DNA from: Burkholderiales bacterium
Lineage (GTDB): Bacteria; Pseudomonadota; Gammaproteobacteria; Burkholderiales; Casimicrobiaceae
Direction of reading: 5' to 3'
DNA: 64,000 nt
Assembly (NCBI GenBank): GCA_015075645.1
Contig: JABTUF010000007.1
Location: 62,001 to 126,000, forward strand
In this document: positions 49,016 through 57,817 of the stretch, in pieces
Position numbering within the stretch: the first letter of the stretch is position 1
Layout of the letters: every line of letters starts with the position of its first letter
Made by a program: the position numbers and the translations under genes
Notes under the pieces: generated by a model
The model's database searches: none
Told to the model about the DNA's origin: nothing
What the model saw: the letters and a program-made list of their open reading frames with translations, nothing else

Positions 49016-49995
49016 TCGTGCGGCTGGCGCCGTTCCTCATCATGTTCCTCGTCTCCACGGTCGCGATCGCGGCGAGCGGCGATTTCTCCTACGTGCGTGC
49101 CGTCCCGGCGGACGTCGGGATCGTGATCGCGGACACGCGCGCGGCGGACGCATGCCGCGCGAAGAGCCTCGAAGGCGCGCGCTGCCTGCCGTCCGCCGAC
49201 TTCATCGCGCCGCAGTCCCGCCTGCCGGACGAGCGCAACCTGCTCTGGCTCCTCGGCACCGCGGGACTCACCGGCGACGAGCACGTACTGGTGGTCGGCG
49301 ACGACGCCGTCGCGCGGGACTTCGTCGCGGGCATCCTCCATGTCGCAGGCCAGCGCGACGTGCGCGTGCTCACGGAGCCGGTGTCGCGACTGATCGCGTC
49401 GGGCGCGAACGCGGCCCCCGGACGCGGGCGTGCCTCGATTCGCGAAGCCGTGTACACGGCTCCGATGCGCGACGGCCTCGTGGTCCTGCGGCGCGAACTC
49501 GTCGCGATGCGACCCTGGCCCGTGGTGCTCGACGGCCGCAGCGACCGCGAATACCGGGGCGAGAGCGCCCGCGCCGTGCGCACCGGCCACCTTCCCGGCG
49601 CGATCAGCCTGCCGGCGGCCCGGCTTCGAGCTGCGCTCGATCCCGCATCCGCGCGCCCGTTGCTGCCGGAGTCGTCCGGCGCTGCGCCGATCGCCTACGC
49701 GCACGACGCCTACGAAGGCCTCGCGTACCTGACCCTGCTCGTGGCGGGACACGGTGTCCGCGCCCGGCTCTACGCCGAAGGCTGGTCCGCGTGGGCCACC
49801 GATGGATCGCTTCCCGCGGACGCGGTCGGATACCGGGAGAGCGCGCGGGACCGCGCGGGGACCTCCGCCGGCATCGAACCCGCGATCGGGACCAGCGATA
49901 CGCGCCGCCTCGAGATCGCGCTCGTCATCGGGCTGGCGTTGACCCTCGCGGCGTTCGCCCTGGGACGCCGGTCCGGCCGAAGGAGACACGCGTGA
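49009..49995 (+). CDS. periplasmic double-rhodanese-like protein without active cysteines
   Basis: 328 aa. A signal helix (residues 5-23), two rhodanese-like folds (about 25-140 and 145-265) and a C-terminal transmembrane helix (residues 302-318). At the active loops the expected C is missing: first LVVGDDAVARDF, second IAYAHDAYEGL. The only cysteines are in DACRAKSLEGARC, near residues 46-56. It may bind rather than transfer sulfur. GTG 49018 is an alternative start. Confidence 0.75.
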   Translation: MLIVRLAPFLIMFLVSTVAIAASGDFSYVRAVPADVGIVIADTRAADACRAKSLEGARCLPSADFIAPQSRLPDERNLLWLLGTAGLTGDEHVLVVGDDAVARDFVAGILHVAGQRDVRVLTEPVSRLIASGANAAPGRGRASIREAVYTAPMRDGLVVLRRELVAMRPWPVVLDGRSDREYRGESARAVRTGHLPGAISLPAARLRAALDPASARPLLPESSGAAPIAYAHDAYEGLAYLTLLVAGHGVRARLYAEGWSAWATDGSLPADAVGYRESARDRAGTSAGIEPAIGTSDTRRLEIALVIGLALTLAAFALGRRSGRRRHA

Positions 49996-50282
49996 TCGAC
50001 ATCCTGTTCCACGTGGCGACCGAAGGCGGTGCGCGGCTGCTTGCGCCGCTCGCGCGCGCATGCCGGCGCGGCGGGCACCCGTTCGCCGCGTTCTTCACGC
50101 ACGAGGGCGTGCGCGGACTCGCCGACCCGGATCTCCGCGCAGGTCTCGGCGACGCCCGCGCGGTGGTGTGCGAGGAGTCCTGGCACCGCTTCCGCGGCGG
50201 CGAGCCCTGCCCGGTCGAACTCGGGAGCCAGACGGTCAACAGCGCGCTCGCGGGCGAGTCGCGCCGCGTGGTGAGCCTGTGA
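49992..50282 (+). CDS. DsrE-like protein, first of a trio
   Basis: 96 aa from GTG 49992. IDILFHVATEGGARLLAPLARACRRGG resembles the first strand-helix of DsrE-like folds; the cysteine in ARAVVCEESWHRF is at the active-site position, and a second lies in GEPCPVELG. The protein ends VVSL. It overlaps both neighbours by 4 bp. Distant member; family assignment is by pattern only. Confidence 0.65.
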   Translation: MIDILFHVATEGGARLLAPLARACRRGGHPFAAFFTHEGVRGLADPDLRAGLGDARAVVCEESWHRFRGGEPCPVELGSQTVNSALAGESRRVVSL

Positions 50283-50557
50283 GCGGGCGCGCGCTCCTGG
50301 TGCTCGCGCGCCGCAACCACGCCGAAGCCATGCGCGTTGCGGCAGGACTCACCATCCTCGGTCATTCGGTCGGCCTCGTGATCATGGACCGGCCGGTCGA
50401 CGAAACCGCGGAGAACGCGGCCGGCGCCGAACTCCTCGAACTGACCGGCATCGAGCCCGAGACCACCGTCGCCGCCATGGCGGACGACCTGCCGCTCCTC
50501 GACGCGAATGCTCTCGCACGACGGCTCGAGAGCGCCGACGCGGTCTTCAGCCTGTGA
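50279..50557 (+). CDS. DsrF-like protein without cysteine, second of a trio
   Basis: 92 aa from GTG 50279 with no cysteine. GRALLVLARRNHAEAMRVAAGLTILGH and VGLVIMDRPVDE follow the strand-helix-strand of DsrE/F folds; the chain ends AVFSL. It would correspond to the structural DsrF position of DsrEFH. Overlaps both neighbours by 4 bp. Confidence 0.6.
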   Translation: MSGRALLVLARRNHAEAMRVAAGLTILGHSVGLVIMDRPVDETAENAAGAELLELTGIEPETTVAAMADDLPLLDANALARRLESADAVFSL

Positions 50558-50739
50558 AGATCCTCGAACTCGACACCGGTCTGTTCCCGGACGCCCAGAC
50601 CGTGGCCGCTGCCCTGCGGCACCTCGGGTCCACGCACGACGTGGTCACGATCGACCTTCGGCGTCCGGACCTGCAGGACCCGGATTGGGACCGCGTCGTC
50701 GCGGCGATCCTGGCGTCGGACCTCACGATCTCCCTTTGA
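50554..50739 (+). CDS. short DsrH-like protein, third of a trio
   Basis: 61 aa from GTG 50554. MKILELDTGLFPDAQTVAAALRHLG and a second strand (HDVVTIDLRRPD) suggest a very short DsrH-like fold; ends LTISL. No cysteine. It is shorter than normal DsrH (about 95 aa). Coupled to the second trio gene by a 4-bp overlap. Confidence 0.55.
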   Translation: MKILELDTGLFPDAQTVAAALRHLGSTHDVVTIDLRRPDLQDPDWDRVVAAILASDLTISL

Positions 50740-50755
50740 CACGAGGAGCGAAGCG

Positions 50756-51694
50756 ATGAAGACACGATGGGCGACAGGATGGATCACGGTGGTAGCCGGG
50801 CTCGTCGTCGCGATGATGACGATCGCCCGGCCGGCGGCCGCCGCCGACCCGCTGGTGAACGTGGACTGGGTGAAGGCGAACCTCGGCAAGCCCGGGATCG
50901 TGTTCATCGACTTCGCGCCGCCCGCGGACTTCCTCCGCGGCCACATCCCCGGCGCGGTCAACAGCAACTACGCGAAGGACGGCTGGCGCGAGGAGCGCGC
51001 GAGCGACAAGGTGCCCGACATGCTGCCCGCGAAACTCGAGCCGCTGGGCGAGATGATCGGCAAGCTCGGCATCGACAACGCCACGCACGTCGTGCTGGTG
51101 CCGGCAGGCATGTCCTCGACCGACATGGGCGTCGGCACGCGCGTCTACTGGACCTTCAAGGTGCTCGGCCACGACAACGTGTCGCTGCTCGACGGCGGCA
51201 TGGCGGCGTGGACCAAGGACAAGAAGAATCCGCTGCAGACGGGCGCCGCGAAGATCGAGCCCAAGACGTTCAAGATCGCCGTCCGCAAGGACATGATCGT
51301 CACGATGGACGACGTGAAGAAGGCGAAGGCGGCCGGCGTTCTCCTCGTCGACAACCGGCCGGAGGACCAGTTCGCCGGCATCAACCGCCATCCGAAGGCG
51401 ACCGAGAGCGGGACGATCGAGGGCGCGAAGAACCTGCCCAACGGGTGGCTCACCGTCAACGGCGGCGGCGAGTTCCGCAACAAGTCGCAGCTCGATCAGC
51501 TCTACAAGGTCGCGAGCGTGCCCACGAGCGGCGACCAGATCAACTTCTGCAACACCGGGCACTGGGCGTCGGTCGGCTGGTTCGTGTCGAGCGAACTCAT
51601 CGGCAACAAGAAGGCGAAGATGTACGACGGGTCGATGGTCGAGTGGACGATGCTGAAGGGCGGCCCGGTCGAACAGAGGGTGAAGCTGCAATAG
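50756..51694 (+). CDS. periplasmic two-domain thiosulfate sulfurtransferase (rhodanese)
   Basis: 312 aa with a signal peptide (residues 1-29, ending AAAAD). Two rhodanese domains cover 33-155 and 175-305. The first lacks cysteine (VLVPAGMSSTDMG); the second has the catalytic loop INFCNTGHWAS. It would transfer sulfur from thiosulfate or polysulfide in the periplasm. A GGAG-type site precedes ATG 50756. Confidence 0.9.
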   Translation: MKTRWATGWITVVAGLVVAMMTIARPAAAADPLVNVDWVKANLGKPGIVFIDFAPPADFLRGHIPGAVNSNYAKDGWREERASDKVPDMLPAKLEPLGEMIGKLGIDNATHVVLVPAGMSSTDMGVGTRVYWTFKVLGHDNVSLLDGGMAAWTKDKKNPLQTGAAKIEPKTFKIAVRKDMIVTMDDVKKAKAAGVLLVDNRPEDQFAGINRHPKATESGTIEGAKNLPNGWLTVNGGGEFRNKSQLDQLYKVASVPTSGDQINFCNTGHWASVGWFVSSELIGNKKAKMYDGSMVEWTMLKGGPVEQRVKLQ

Positions 51695-51697
51695 CCG

Positions 51698-52324
51698 GTG
51701 CGCGCGCGTCTCGTCCTCGCGTTCGCGGCCTGGGTGGCGTGGGTCCCCCAGGCCGCGGCGCAGGGCGAGCACGAGCGGCGGCTCGCCGCCGAATTGACGA
51801 TCCTCGCGGGCGATGTGCGCCTGCTCGACGAGGCGGCATTGCCGCCGCTGCGGATGGCGGGACTGCGCGAGCGGATCGCGGGGGCGCTCTCCTCGCTCCC
51901 GCTCCTGCTGCGCCGGGCCGGCGGCGACCCTGGGACCGTGCCGGTACTGCGCGACGGTTGGGCACGAAGCGACTGGCGCGCGCTTCGCGCCGCGCTCGCT
52001 GTCCTGCGCGAACGCCACCCGTTCGACGCGGGCGCTCTCCTGCCGACCCGTCCCACGCCCGCGCAGCGCGCCGTCGGCGCGGCGATCCACCGCGAGGTCT
52101 GCGCGGGCTGCCACGACGCCCCCGCAGCCGACACGAAGCTGCCGGCGCTCGACCTCCGCGCGCAGGCGAAGCGGATGCCGCGCGAGGAGTTCGCCGCGCG
52201 ATTGCTCCTCGGCGTGCGCGGCGATCGCAGCACCGCGTACCGCAATCCGTTCAGCGATCTCGAACTCGCGGCGCTCGTCGCGTGGTACGAGGACGCACGC
52301 CCGGGAGACGCGGCGAAGAAGTGA
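51698..52324 (+). CDS. periplasmic monoheme cytochrome c
   Basis: 208 aa from GTG 51698. Signal peptide to about residue 22 (PQAAAQG). An alpha-helical region of unknown type covers 25-120 and one heme site CAGCH lies at about 136-140. A methionine axial ligand is likely in the segment KRMPREEFAARLL. It ends the sulfur block and may take electrons from its oxidation steps. Confidence 0.82.
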   Translation: MRARLVLAFAAWVAWVPQAAAQGEHERRLAAELTILAGDVRLLDEAALPPLRMAGLRERIAGALSSLPLLLRRAGGDPGTVPVLRDGWARSDWRALRAALAVLRERHPFDAGALLPTRPTPAQRAVGAAIHREVCAGCHDAPAADTKLPALDLRAQAKRMPREEFAARLLLGVRGDRSTAYRNPFSDLELAALVAWYEDARPGDAAKK

Positions 52325-52396
52325 CGCAGGGCCGACGCGCCGGCTGATCCATCGGGCGGTCGATGCGCGACCGCGCGGCGACGCCCGGGGTGCGCG

Positions 52397-52900
52397 CTAC
52401 CCGAGGCACTCCGGCGGGCAGCCGCGCTCCCAGAGCGCGGCCGGGCGCCTTGCGCGGTCGCGGAACTCCGGCGCATCGGGCGCGGGCCGGACGTCGCCCC
52501 ACCACAGGTGCGAGCAGCCGGAGCGCCAGGCCATCTCGTCGGCGATCGTCGTGCCATGCGACACGCACGCCGCGTCGAGCGCCGCGAAGGCGCGGCGTAC
52601 CGCCGCGTCGGCCGCCGCGTCCTTCGCGTGCAGCCAGTCGTAGCACGCGCCCGAGAGCGCCTCCATCTGCGCGACGAACGGATAGTTGCCGTGCGTACGC
52701 CCCCAGGCGTCGAGCCACTCGTCGGTGACGAGGCGCACCGATCGCTCCCTCGCCTCGCCCATCGATTTCGCCGTCGTCATCATCATGTGACGCATCAGTT
52801 CGGCGCGCGCGTGCGTGGCGCGGGCGAGCAGCGATGCGTCGCGCGCGGCGGCGATGTGCGCGCCGGCCTCGCGCGCGAGTTCGGACGTGCAGTCGGTCAT
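52397..52900 (-). CDS. hypothetical protein linked to the sugar ABC operon
   Basis: 167 aa, not recognised. Cysteines are scattered (SGACYDWLHAKD, DAACVSHG, WRSGCSHLWWGD, CPPEC), with several histidines and tryptophans. It overlaps the ATPase stop by 4 bp, so it is the last gene of the sugar-transport operon. Confidence 0.6.
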   Translation of the reverse strand: MTDCTSELAREAGAHIAAARDASLLARATHARAELMRHMMMTTAKSMGEARERSVRLVTDEWLDAWGRTHGNYPFVAQMEALSGACYDWLHAKDAAADAAVRRAFAALDAACVSHGTTIADEMAWRSGCSHLWWGDVRPAPDAPEFRDRARRPAALWERGCPPECLG

Positions 52901-53724
52901 TGCAGGGTTCCCGCGGGCATCTGGCCCATCATGACGAGGTGCGCGAGATCGTCGGCGCTCATGCCTCCGGTGGGTCGGTCGGCCACCTTGCGGCCGCCCT
53001 TCAGCACCGCCACGCGCGTGGCGACGTCGACGACTTCGGCCATGTTGTGGCTGATGAGGATCACGGTGGTTCCGCCGCGGTTCAGCTCGCGGATGAGATC
53101 GAGCACCTGCCGGCTCTCCGCGACCCCGAGCGCTGCCGTGGGCTCGTCCATGATCACGAGGCGCGCGCTCCAGCGCAGCGCGCGGGCGATGGCGACCGCC
53201 TGGCGCTGGCCGCCGGAGAGCGTGTCGACCGCCCGGTCGGTGTCGTCGATGGCCACATTGAGGCGCGCGAGATAGCCGCGCGCGTCCTCGCGCATCCGCC
53301 GCTTGTCGAGGAGCGGCAGCCCTGCCACCCTTCGCGTCAGTTCGGCGCCGATGAACAGGTTCTGCCAGATCGGAAGCCGCGGGGCGAGCGCGAGGTCCTG
53401 ATAGATCGTCGCCACGCCGGCGGCGAGCGCGGCCTGCGGCGACGTGAAGCGGACTTCGGCGCCTTCGAGCTCGATGACGCCCTCGTCTTGCGCGTGCGCC
53501 CCCGAGACCACGCGGATGAGGCTCGACTTGCCGGCGCCGTTGTCGCCGCAGATCGCGAGCACCTCGCCGCGCAGGACGTCGAGATCGACGCCGCGCAGCG
53601 CCTCGACCGCGCCGTAGCGCTTGCGGATGCCCCGGAGCCGGATCAGGACATCGGCGGCGGCGACGCCGCTTCGATGCGCGCTCGCCGCTCCCGGCGCGGG
53701 CGGCGGCACTGCGGCGGCGTGCAC
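52897..53724 (-). CDS. sugar ABC transporter ATP-binding protein (ribose type, single domain)
   Basis: 275 aa from GTG 53724. Walker A GDNGAGKSSL, signature LSGGQRQAVAIARAL, Walker B LVIMDEPTAALG and an H-loop in LISHNM are all complete. Ribose-type ATPases are often about 500 aa with two domains; this one has a single domain, as in FrcA-type systems. It couples with the permease and binding protein upstream. Confidence 0.9.
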   Translation of the reverse strand: MHAAAVPPPAPGAASAHRSGVAAADVLIRLRGIRKRYGAVEALRGVDLDVLRGEVLAICGDNGAGKSSLIRVVSGAHAQDEGVIELEGAEVRFTSPQAALAAGVATIYQDLALAPRLPIWQNLFIGAELTRRVAGLPLLDKRRMREDARGYLARLNVAIDDTDRAVDTLSGGQRQAVAIARALRWSARLVIMDEPTAALGVAESRQVLDLIRELNRGGTTVILISHNMAEVVDVATRVAVLKGGRKVADRPTGGMSADDLAHLVMMGQMPAGTLQ

Positions 53725-53737
53725 GTGCGGCCCTTGC

Positions 53738-54673
53738 CTACTTCGCGAGGAACTTGTCGACGTTGGAGGCGTCGACCAGCACCGAATCGACCCACAGGTA
53801 GGGGCCGCCCACGACCTTCTCCTTCGGGATCTTCTGCACGACGATCCGGTTGAGCGCATCGACCGCCTGCGCGCCCATGGACTCGAACGGAATCGCCACC
53901 GTCGCGGTGAACAGGCTGTCCGGATCCTTGATGCGCCGGTACGACTCCTGTCCGCCGTCGACGCTCACCATCACCACGTCGCCCTTCTTGTAGCCCTGCG
54001 CGCGCAGGAGGTCGTCGATGATCCACGCCTGGCCGTCCCACGACGCCCACACGCCCTGGAACTTGCCCTTGTTCTGCAGGATGAGCGCCTGCATGCCGTT
54101 GCGCACGTCGTCGCGCCAGCTCGCGGTGCGCGCCATCGAGTGGCTGCCGAGCACCTTGACCGCCGGGTTCTCGGACAGGACGACGTCGAGTTCCTTGCCG
54201 CGGATGCGCGAGGCGACGTTCTGCTCGAAGCGCGCGGTGAGGATCTCGCCGCGGTAGTTCATCTTCGACAGCATGTACAGCGTCGCCTGCGCGCCGTTCA
54301 CGTAGTCGTTGACCTGGATGTCGAACAGCGAATGCGGGCTCGTGCCCGAGACCACGGTGACGAGCGGGATGCCGGCCTTCTTCACCGCCGCGAACTGCGC
54401 GTCGGCCTCGACCGGCTTGCCCATGCACAGGATGAGGCCGTCGACCTTCGCCTGGATCATCGCCTCGATCTGCTCCGCGTGCTTCGGGAGGCTTCCCTCG
54501 GAATTCAGCTGCTGCACGGTCCAGCCGAGCTTCTTCGCCTCCGCCGCAGCGGAATTGGAGCAGCGCGCGTGCGTCTCGGCCGACATCTGGAACGCGATGA
54601 TGCCGAGCTTGAAGGCGTTCGCGGACGAGGCCGCGGCGAGCGCGAACAATGCGACGATCGACATGCGCAACAT
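53738..54673 (-). CDS. periplasmic sugar-binding protein (ribose/xylose type)
   Basis: 311 aa with a signal peptide (residues 1-20, ASSANA). A periplasmic-binding-protein type 1 fold: KLGIIAFQMSAETHARCS, AEQIEAMIQAKVDGLIL, and VWASWDGQAWIIDDLLRAQG. It should bind a sugar or polyol; the neighbouring FGGY kinase supports this. The exact ligand is unknown. Confidence 0.88.
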   Translation of the reverse strand: MLRMSIVALFALAAASSANAFKLGIIAFQMSAETHARCSNSAAAEAKKLGWTVQQLNSEGSLPKHAEQIEAMIQAKVDGLILCMGKPVEADAQFAAVKKAGIPLVTVVSGTSPHSLFDIQVNDYVNGAQATLYMLSKMNYRGEILTARFEQNVASRIRGKELDVVLSENPAVKVLGSHSMARTASWRDDVRNGMQALILQNKGKFQGVWASWDGQAWIIDDLLRAQGYKKGDVVMVSVDGGQESYRRIKDPDSLFTATVAIPFESMGAQAVDALNRIVVQKIPKEKVVGGPYLWVDSVLVDASNVDKFLAK

Positions 54674-54689
54674 GGTGCGGTCTCCTTGC

Positions 54690-55637
54690 CTAGATTCCGA
54701 ATGCGGCTTTCTTGAGCGCCGCCGCCGACAGCGCCACCGAACCCACGATGATAAAGCCGAGCGCGATGTCCTGCACGTAGTACGGCGCGCCCATCAGCAC
54801 GAGCCCGTTGCCGAGCATGCCGATGGTCGCGGCGCCCGTGAGCGTGCCCGGCACGTTGCAGCGGCCGGGCTCGAACATGGTCATGCCGAGGAGCACCGCG
54901 GCGATCGAGGTCAGGAGGTAGTCCTTGCCCATGTCCGGCGCCGCCGAGTTGAGCGTGGCGGCGAGCAGCACGCCGACGAGGCCCGCGCACGCCCCGGAGA
55001 ACCCGAGCGCGAGCACCTTCATCCGTCGCACCTTGACCCCGGCGAGACGCGCGGCCTCGTCGGCCTCGCCGGTGAACACGAGGTGCAGGCCGAGCCGCGT
55101 CTGCTTTTGCACGACGACGACGAAGAGCGCCACCGCGGCCAGCCACAGGATGAGCGCGGGGATGCCCGCCACGCTCCCGCGCCCCAGCGCGAGGAACGCG
55201 GGATCCCAGCGCCCCACGAAGGCGACGCCTCCGGTGATCGCGAAACCCAGTCCGGTGGCCACCGACGCCATGGCGAGCGTCGCGATCAGCGACGGGATGC
55301 GCATCGCGGTGACGAGGAACCCGTTCACGAGTCCGGCGCAAAGGCCCACGGCGAGCGCGGCGAGCACCGCGAGGGCGGGCGCGACCTGATGGAAGACGAG
55401 GCCGCCCGCCACCACCGCGCACAGGCTGCACACCGCGGCGAACGACAGGTCGAGTTCGGCGGCCGTGAACGCGATCGAGAACCCGATCGCGAGGATCGCG
55501 AGGAAGCTCACGTGCTTGCCCACGTTCAGCAGGTTCACCGGGTCGAGGAAGTTCGGCGCCGCGATCGAGAAGAACGCGAAGAGCGCGAGCGCCGCGAACG
55601 CGGTACCCCAGGTGGCGAGGACGTGGCGAAAGCTCAT
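54690..55637 (-). CDS. sugar ABC transporter permease (RbsC type)
   Basis: 315 aa with about ten helices. The motif FSIAFTAAELDLSFAAVCSLCAVVAGG matches the ribose permease signature, and GEADEAARLAGVKVRRMKVLALGFSG is the coupling region (EAA-like). ATG 55637 overlaps the kinase by 4 bp. Confidence 0.9.
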   Translation of the reverse strand: MSFRHVLATWGTAFAALALFAFFSIAAPNFLDPVNLLNVGKHVSFLAILAIGFSIAFTAAELDLSFAAVCSLCAVVAGGLVFHQVAPALAVLAALAVGLCAGLVNGFLVTAMRIPSLIATLAMASVATGLGFAITGGVAFVGRWDPAFLALGRGSVAGIPALILWLAAVALFVVVVQKQTRLGLHLVFTGEADEAARLAGVKVRRMKVLALGFSGACAGLVGVLLAATLNSAAPDMGKDYLLTSIAAVLLGMTMFEPGRCNVPGTLTGAATIGMLGNGLVLMGAPYYVQDIALGFIIVGSVALSAAALKKAAFGI

Positions 55638-56965
55638 GCCGGAGCGCTCGCGGCAAGCGCGAGCGCCGCCTGCCGGATCCGCCGGTAGCGGGCGAAGCGC
55701 GCCGTGTGCGCGTCGTGGCGCGCGCGCCGCGGCTCGAAGCGACGCAGGCGCGTGACCATCGCCGACGCGGCGCCGGCAATGTCCGCGGCGAGGCCGAGGC
55801 CGACCGCGGCCGCGACCGCCGCACCGACGAGGCCCGTCTCCGGCTCGGCGGAGCGCAGCACCGGCAATCCGGTGACGTCCGCCTTGATACGGCACCAGGC
55901 ATCGGATCGGGCGCCCCCGCCCGCCACGCGCAGCTCTCGCGCCCGCGTCCCGCTGCCTTCCTGTGCGACATCGAGCACGTCACGCACCGCCAGCGCCACG
56001 CCTTCGAGCACGCTCCACAGGAAATCGTCCGGCGCGCTCCCCCGTCCGATGCCGTGGAACGCGCCGCGCACTTCGCTGTTCCACACCGGCGCGCGCTCGC
56101 CCGCGAGATAGGGCAGGAACACCGGCGCATCCGCGCGGAGCGGACCGCGTCCGACGCGCGCGAGCGCGACCTCGAAGGACCCGCGGACGCGAAACGCCGC
56201 GTGGCACCAGAGGGCGCAGTCCGCCCCCGCCTGCGTCGGCCCGCCGACCTGGTGCGCGCCTTCGGTCCACGGCAGCGACACGAGGCCGGGGGCCCTCGCC
56301 GGTCGCGCGGTGAGAAGTCCGATCGCCTCCGAGGTCCCCGCGATGTCGTACGCGTCGCCGGGCAACACGGCACCCGCGCCCACTGCCGAGGCCCAGGTGT
56401 CCATCGCTCCCGCGAAGACCGGAACCTCGCGAAGCTCGGGCGTCACGTCGTCGCGCACCGGTCCGACGCATTGCCACGGCGCGAGTCCGGTCACGAACCT
56501 GCCGGTCAGCCTGCCGGCCAGGAACTCGCGCGGCTCGACGACCAGGTCGATGCGCTCGTGGCGCGCGGGCTGGTGGCGTTCGATCCATGCGAGGCGCGCC
56601 TCCGCATCGAATGCGGTCGTCCCGGGCAATTCGCGCGCGATCGCCGCGGCCCGCGCATCTCGAAACGCGATCGCCGGTCCCAACGGACGCCGCCGCCGGT
56701 CGAGCAGCACCTGCGTGCGCGTGAGTCCGCAGACACACACCGCGACCACCCGACCGCGTCGGGGCAATCCGCGCAGTGCTGCCGCGGAGGTCCGGCGCAG
56801 CGCGCTCCACCAGTGCTCGGGGTCGATCTCCGCGAAGCCGCGGCGCGGTTCACGAATGGACAGCGGGACCGCCGACGCCGCGCGCACGCGTCCGTGCATG
56901 TCCACGAGTCCCGCGCGCAGCGAACCGGCTCCGACGTCGACGGCGAGGACGAACGGGGTGGGCAC
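55634..56965 (-). CDS. FGGY-family carbohydrate kinase
   Basis: 443 aa from GTG 56965. N-terminal ATPase fold (FVLAVDVGAGSLRAGLVD), a catalytic-type aspartate in AGAMDTWASAVGAG, and the C-terminal nucleotide site VAGGGARSDAWCRIKADVTGLPV. Similar to xylulokinase; substrate uncertain. A TATAAT box lies only six bases before the start codon, so the transcript may be leaderless. First gene of the sugar operon. Confidence 0.85.
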   Translation of the reverse strand: MPTPFVLAVDVGAGSLRAGLVDMHGRVRAASAVPLSIREPRRGFAEIDPEHWWSALRRTSAAALRGLPRRGRVVAVCVCGLTRTQVLLDRRRRPLGPAIAFRDARAAAIARELPGTTAFDAEARLAWIERHQPARHERIDLVVEPREFLAGRLTGRFVTGLAPWQCVGPVRDDVTPELREVPVFAGAMDTWASAVGAGAVLPGDAYDIAGTSEAIGLLTARPARAPGLVSLPWTEGAHQVGGPTQAGADCALWCHAAFRVRGSFEVALARVGRGPLRADAPVFLPYLAGERAPVWNSEVRGAFHGIGRGSAPDDFLWSVLEGVALAVRDVLDVAQEGSGTRARELRVAGGGARSDAWCRIKADVTGLPVLRSAEPETGLVGAAVAAAVGLGLAADIAGAASAMVTRLRRFEPRRARHDAHTARFARYRRIRQAALALAASAPA

Positions 56966-57084
56966 CGGGCGATTATAGTGGGGTCGGAGCCGCGATTCGC
57001 GCGACACGATGCGCTGGTCGAATCGCGTCTCCGACCCGGTTTCGGTGCAATGCGCGAACCACCCCCGTCAGCACGGCGCTTCGC

Positions 57085-57113
57085 TTGAGTTTTCGTGCGA
57101 TTGCCGCCATAAT
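57085..57113 (+). promoter_or_regulatory. sigma70-like promoter TTGAGT-N17-CATAAT
   Basis: TTGAGT at 57085-57090, an exact 17-bp spacer and CATAAT at 57108-57113. Predicted start of transcription is close to 57120. The first clear downstream gene begins at 57404, giving a leader of nearly 280 bases that contains the 57120-57263 frame. Confidence 0.55.
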
Positions 57114-57119
57114 GCCGGC

Positions 57120-57263
57120 ATGAACTTCCGCACGCCGCGCACGCACGAAGCCTCGACCGCGAGCCCCGCTCGCCGGTCGTCGTGCGCGCACGCGCGCGTG
57201 TCGTACTCCGCCCTCCGCCGCCACGATCGCGGCACGCTCGCCTGCCTCGGGAGCGCCCGGTAA
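57120..57263 (+). CDS. possible 47-residue leader peptide
   Basis: The ATG lies at the predicted transcript start and the frame runs 47 codons, arginine-, serine- and alanine-rich with two cysteines. No homology is recognised and no Shine-Dalgarno is possible. It may be a chance frame in GC-rich DNA. Confidence 0.2.
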   Translation: MNFRTPRTHEASTASPARRSSCAHARVSYSALRRHDRGTLACLGSAR

Positions 57264-57403
57264 CCGCGAGCCGCTCCCGGACCTCCCCGAGGTCCCGAGT
57301 CGCCGCCGTTGCCGGGATCCTGCGCTGACCGCCGCCGTCCCACGCCCGCGCGCACGCGCGGCGTGGACACGCATTCACGCATGACCGCTTTCCGGAGGCT
57401 GCC

Positions 57404-57817
57404 GTGTTCGACCTGCACGATGTGACCCTTTCTTCCCGTGACGCCGCGGCGCTCGCCGCCCTCGTGACCGACTGGCCCGCCCGGGACGCTTCAGAGCAGG
57501 CCGCCGCCGACGTGATCGCCGACACCGTCGCTGCCGCACGCGTCATAGCGGACCGCACGCTCGCCGTCGACACCGTGGCGCTGGGCACGACGGTGACCTA
57601 CGACGAGCTGCCCTCCGGCACGCGCCGGACCGTGACGCTCGTCCACCCCGCCGGCGCCGACCCCTCGCGCGCCCGCGTCTCGGTGTTCGCCCCGGCGGCG
57701 CGCGCCCTGCTCGGCCGTCGCGCCGGCACGCGGGTGCCCGCGAGTCTTCCGGATCGCTCGATCCGCGAACTCGCCATCGTCGCCATCGCGCGCGGTGGAG
57801 TCGGCGATGCGCACTGA
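57404..57817 (+). CDS. GreA/GreB C-terminal-domain (Rnk-like) protein
   Basis: 137 aa from GTG 57404. Residues 55-135 match the FKBP-like C-terminal domain of GreA/Rnk: VALGTTVTYDELPSGTRRTVTLVHP and later SVFAPAARALLGRRAGTRV and SIRELAIVAI. The N-terminal 50 residues are helical but shorter than a GreA coiled coil, as in Rnk proteins that bind RNA polymerase. It overlaps the next gene. Confidence 0.82.
   Translation: MFDLHDVTLSSRDAAALAALVTDWPARDASEQAAADVIADTVAAARVIADRTLAVDTVALGTTVTYDELPSGTRRTVTLVHPAGADPSRARVSVFAPAARALLGRRAGTRVPASLPDRSIRELAIVAIARGGVGDAH

Larger units (their letters stand above)
56966..57403. other. 438-bp intergenic region with two possible leaderless promoters
   Basis: It lies between divergent genes. 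The minus strand has TATAAT at 56977-56972, right before the kinase GTG. The plus strand has TTGAGT-N17-CATAAT (57085-57113) right before ATG 57120, which opens a 47-codon frame of doubtful coding value. Confidence 0.5.
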
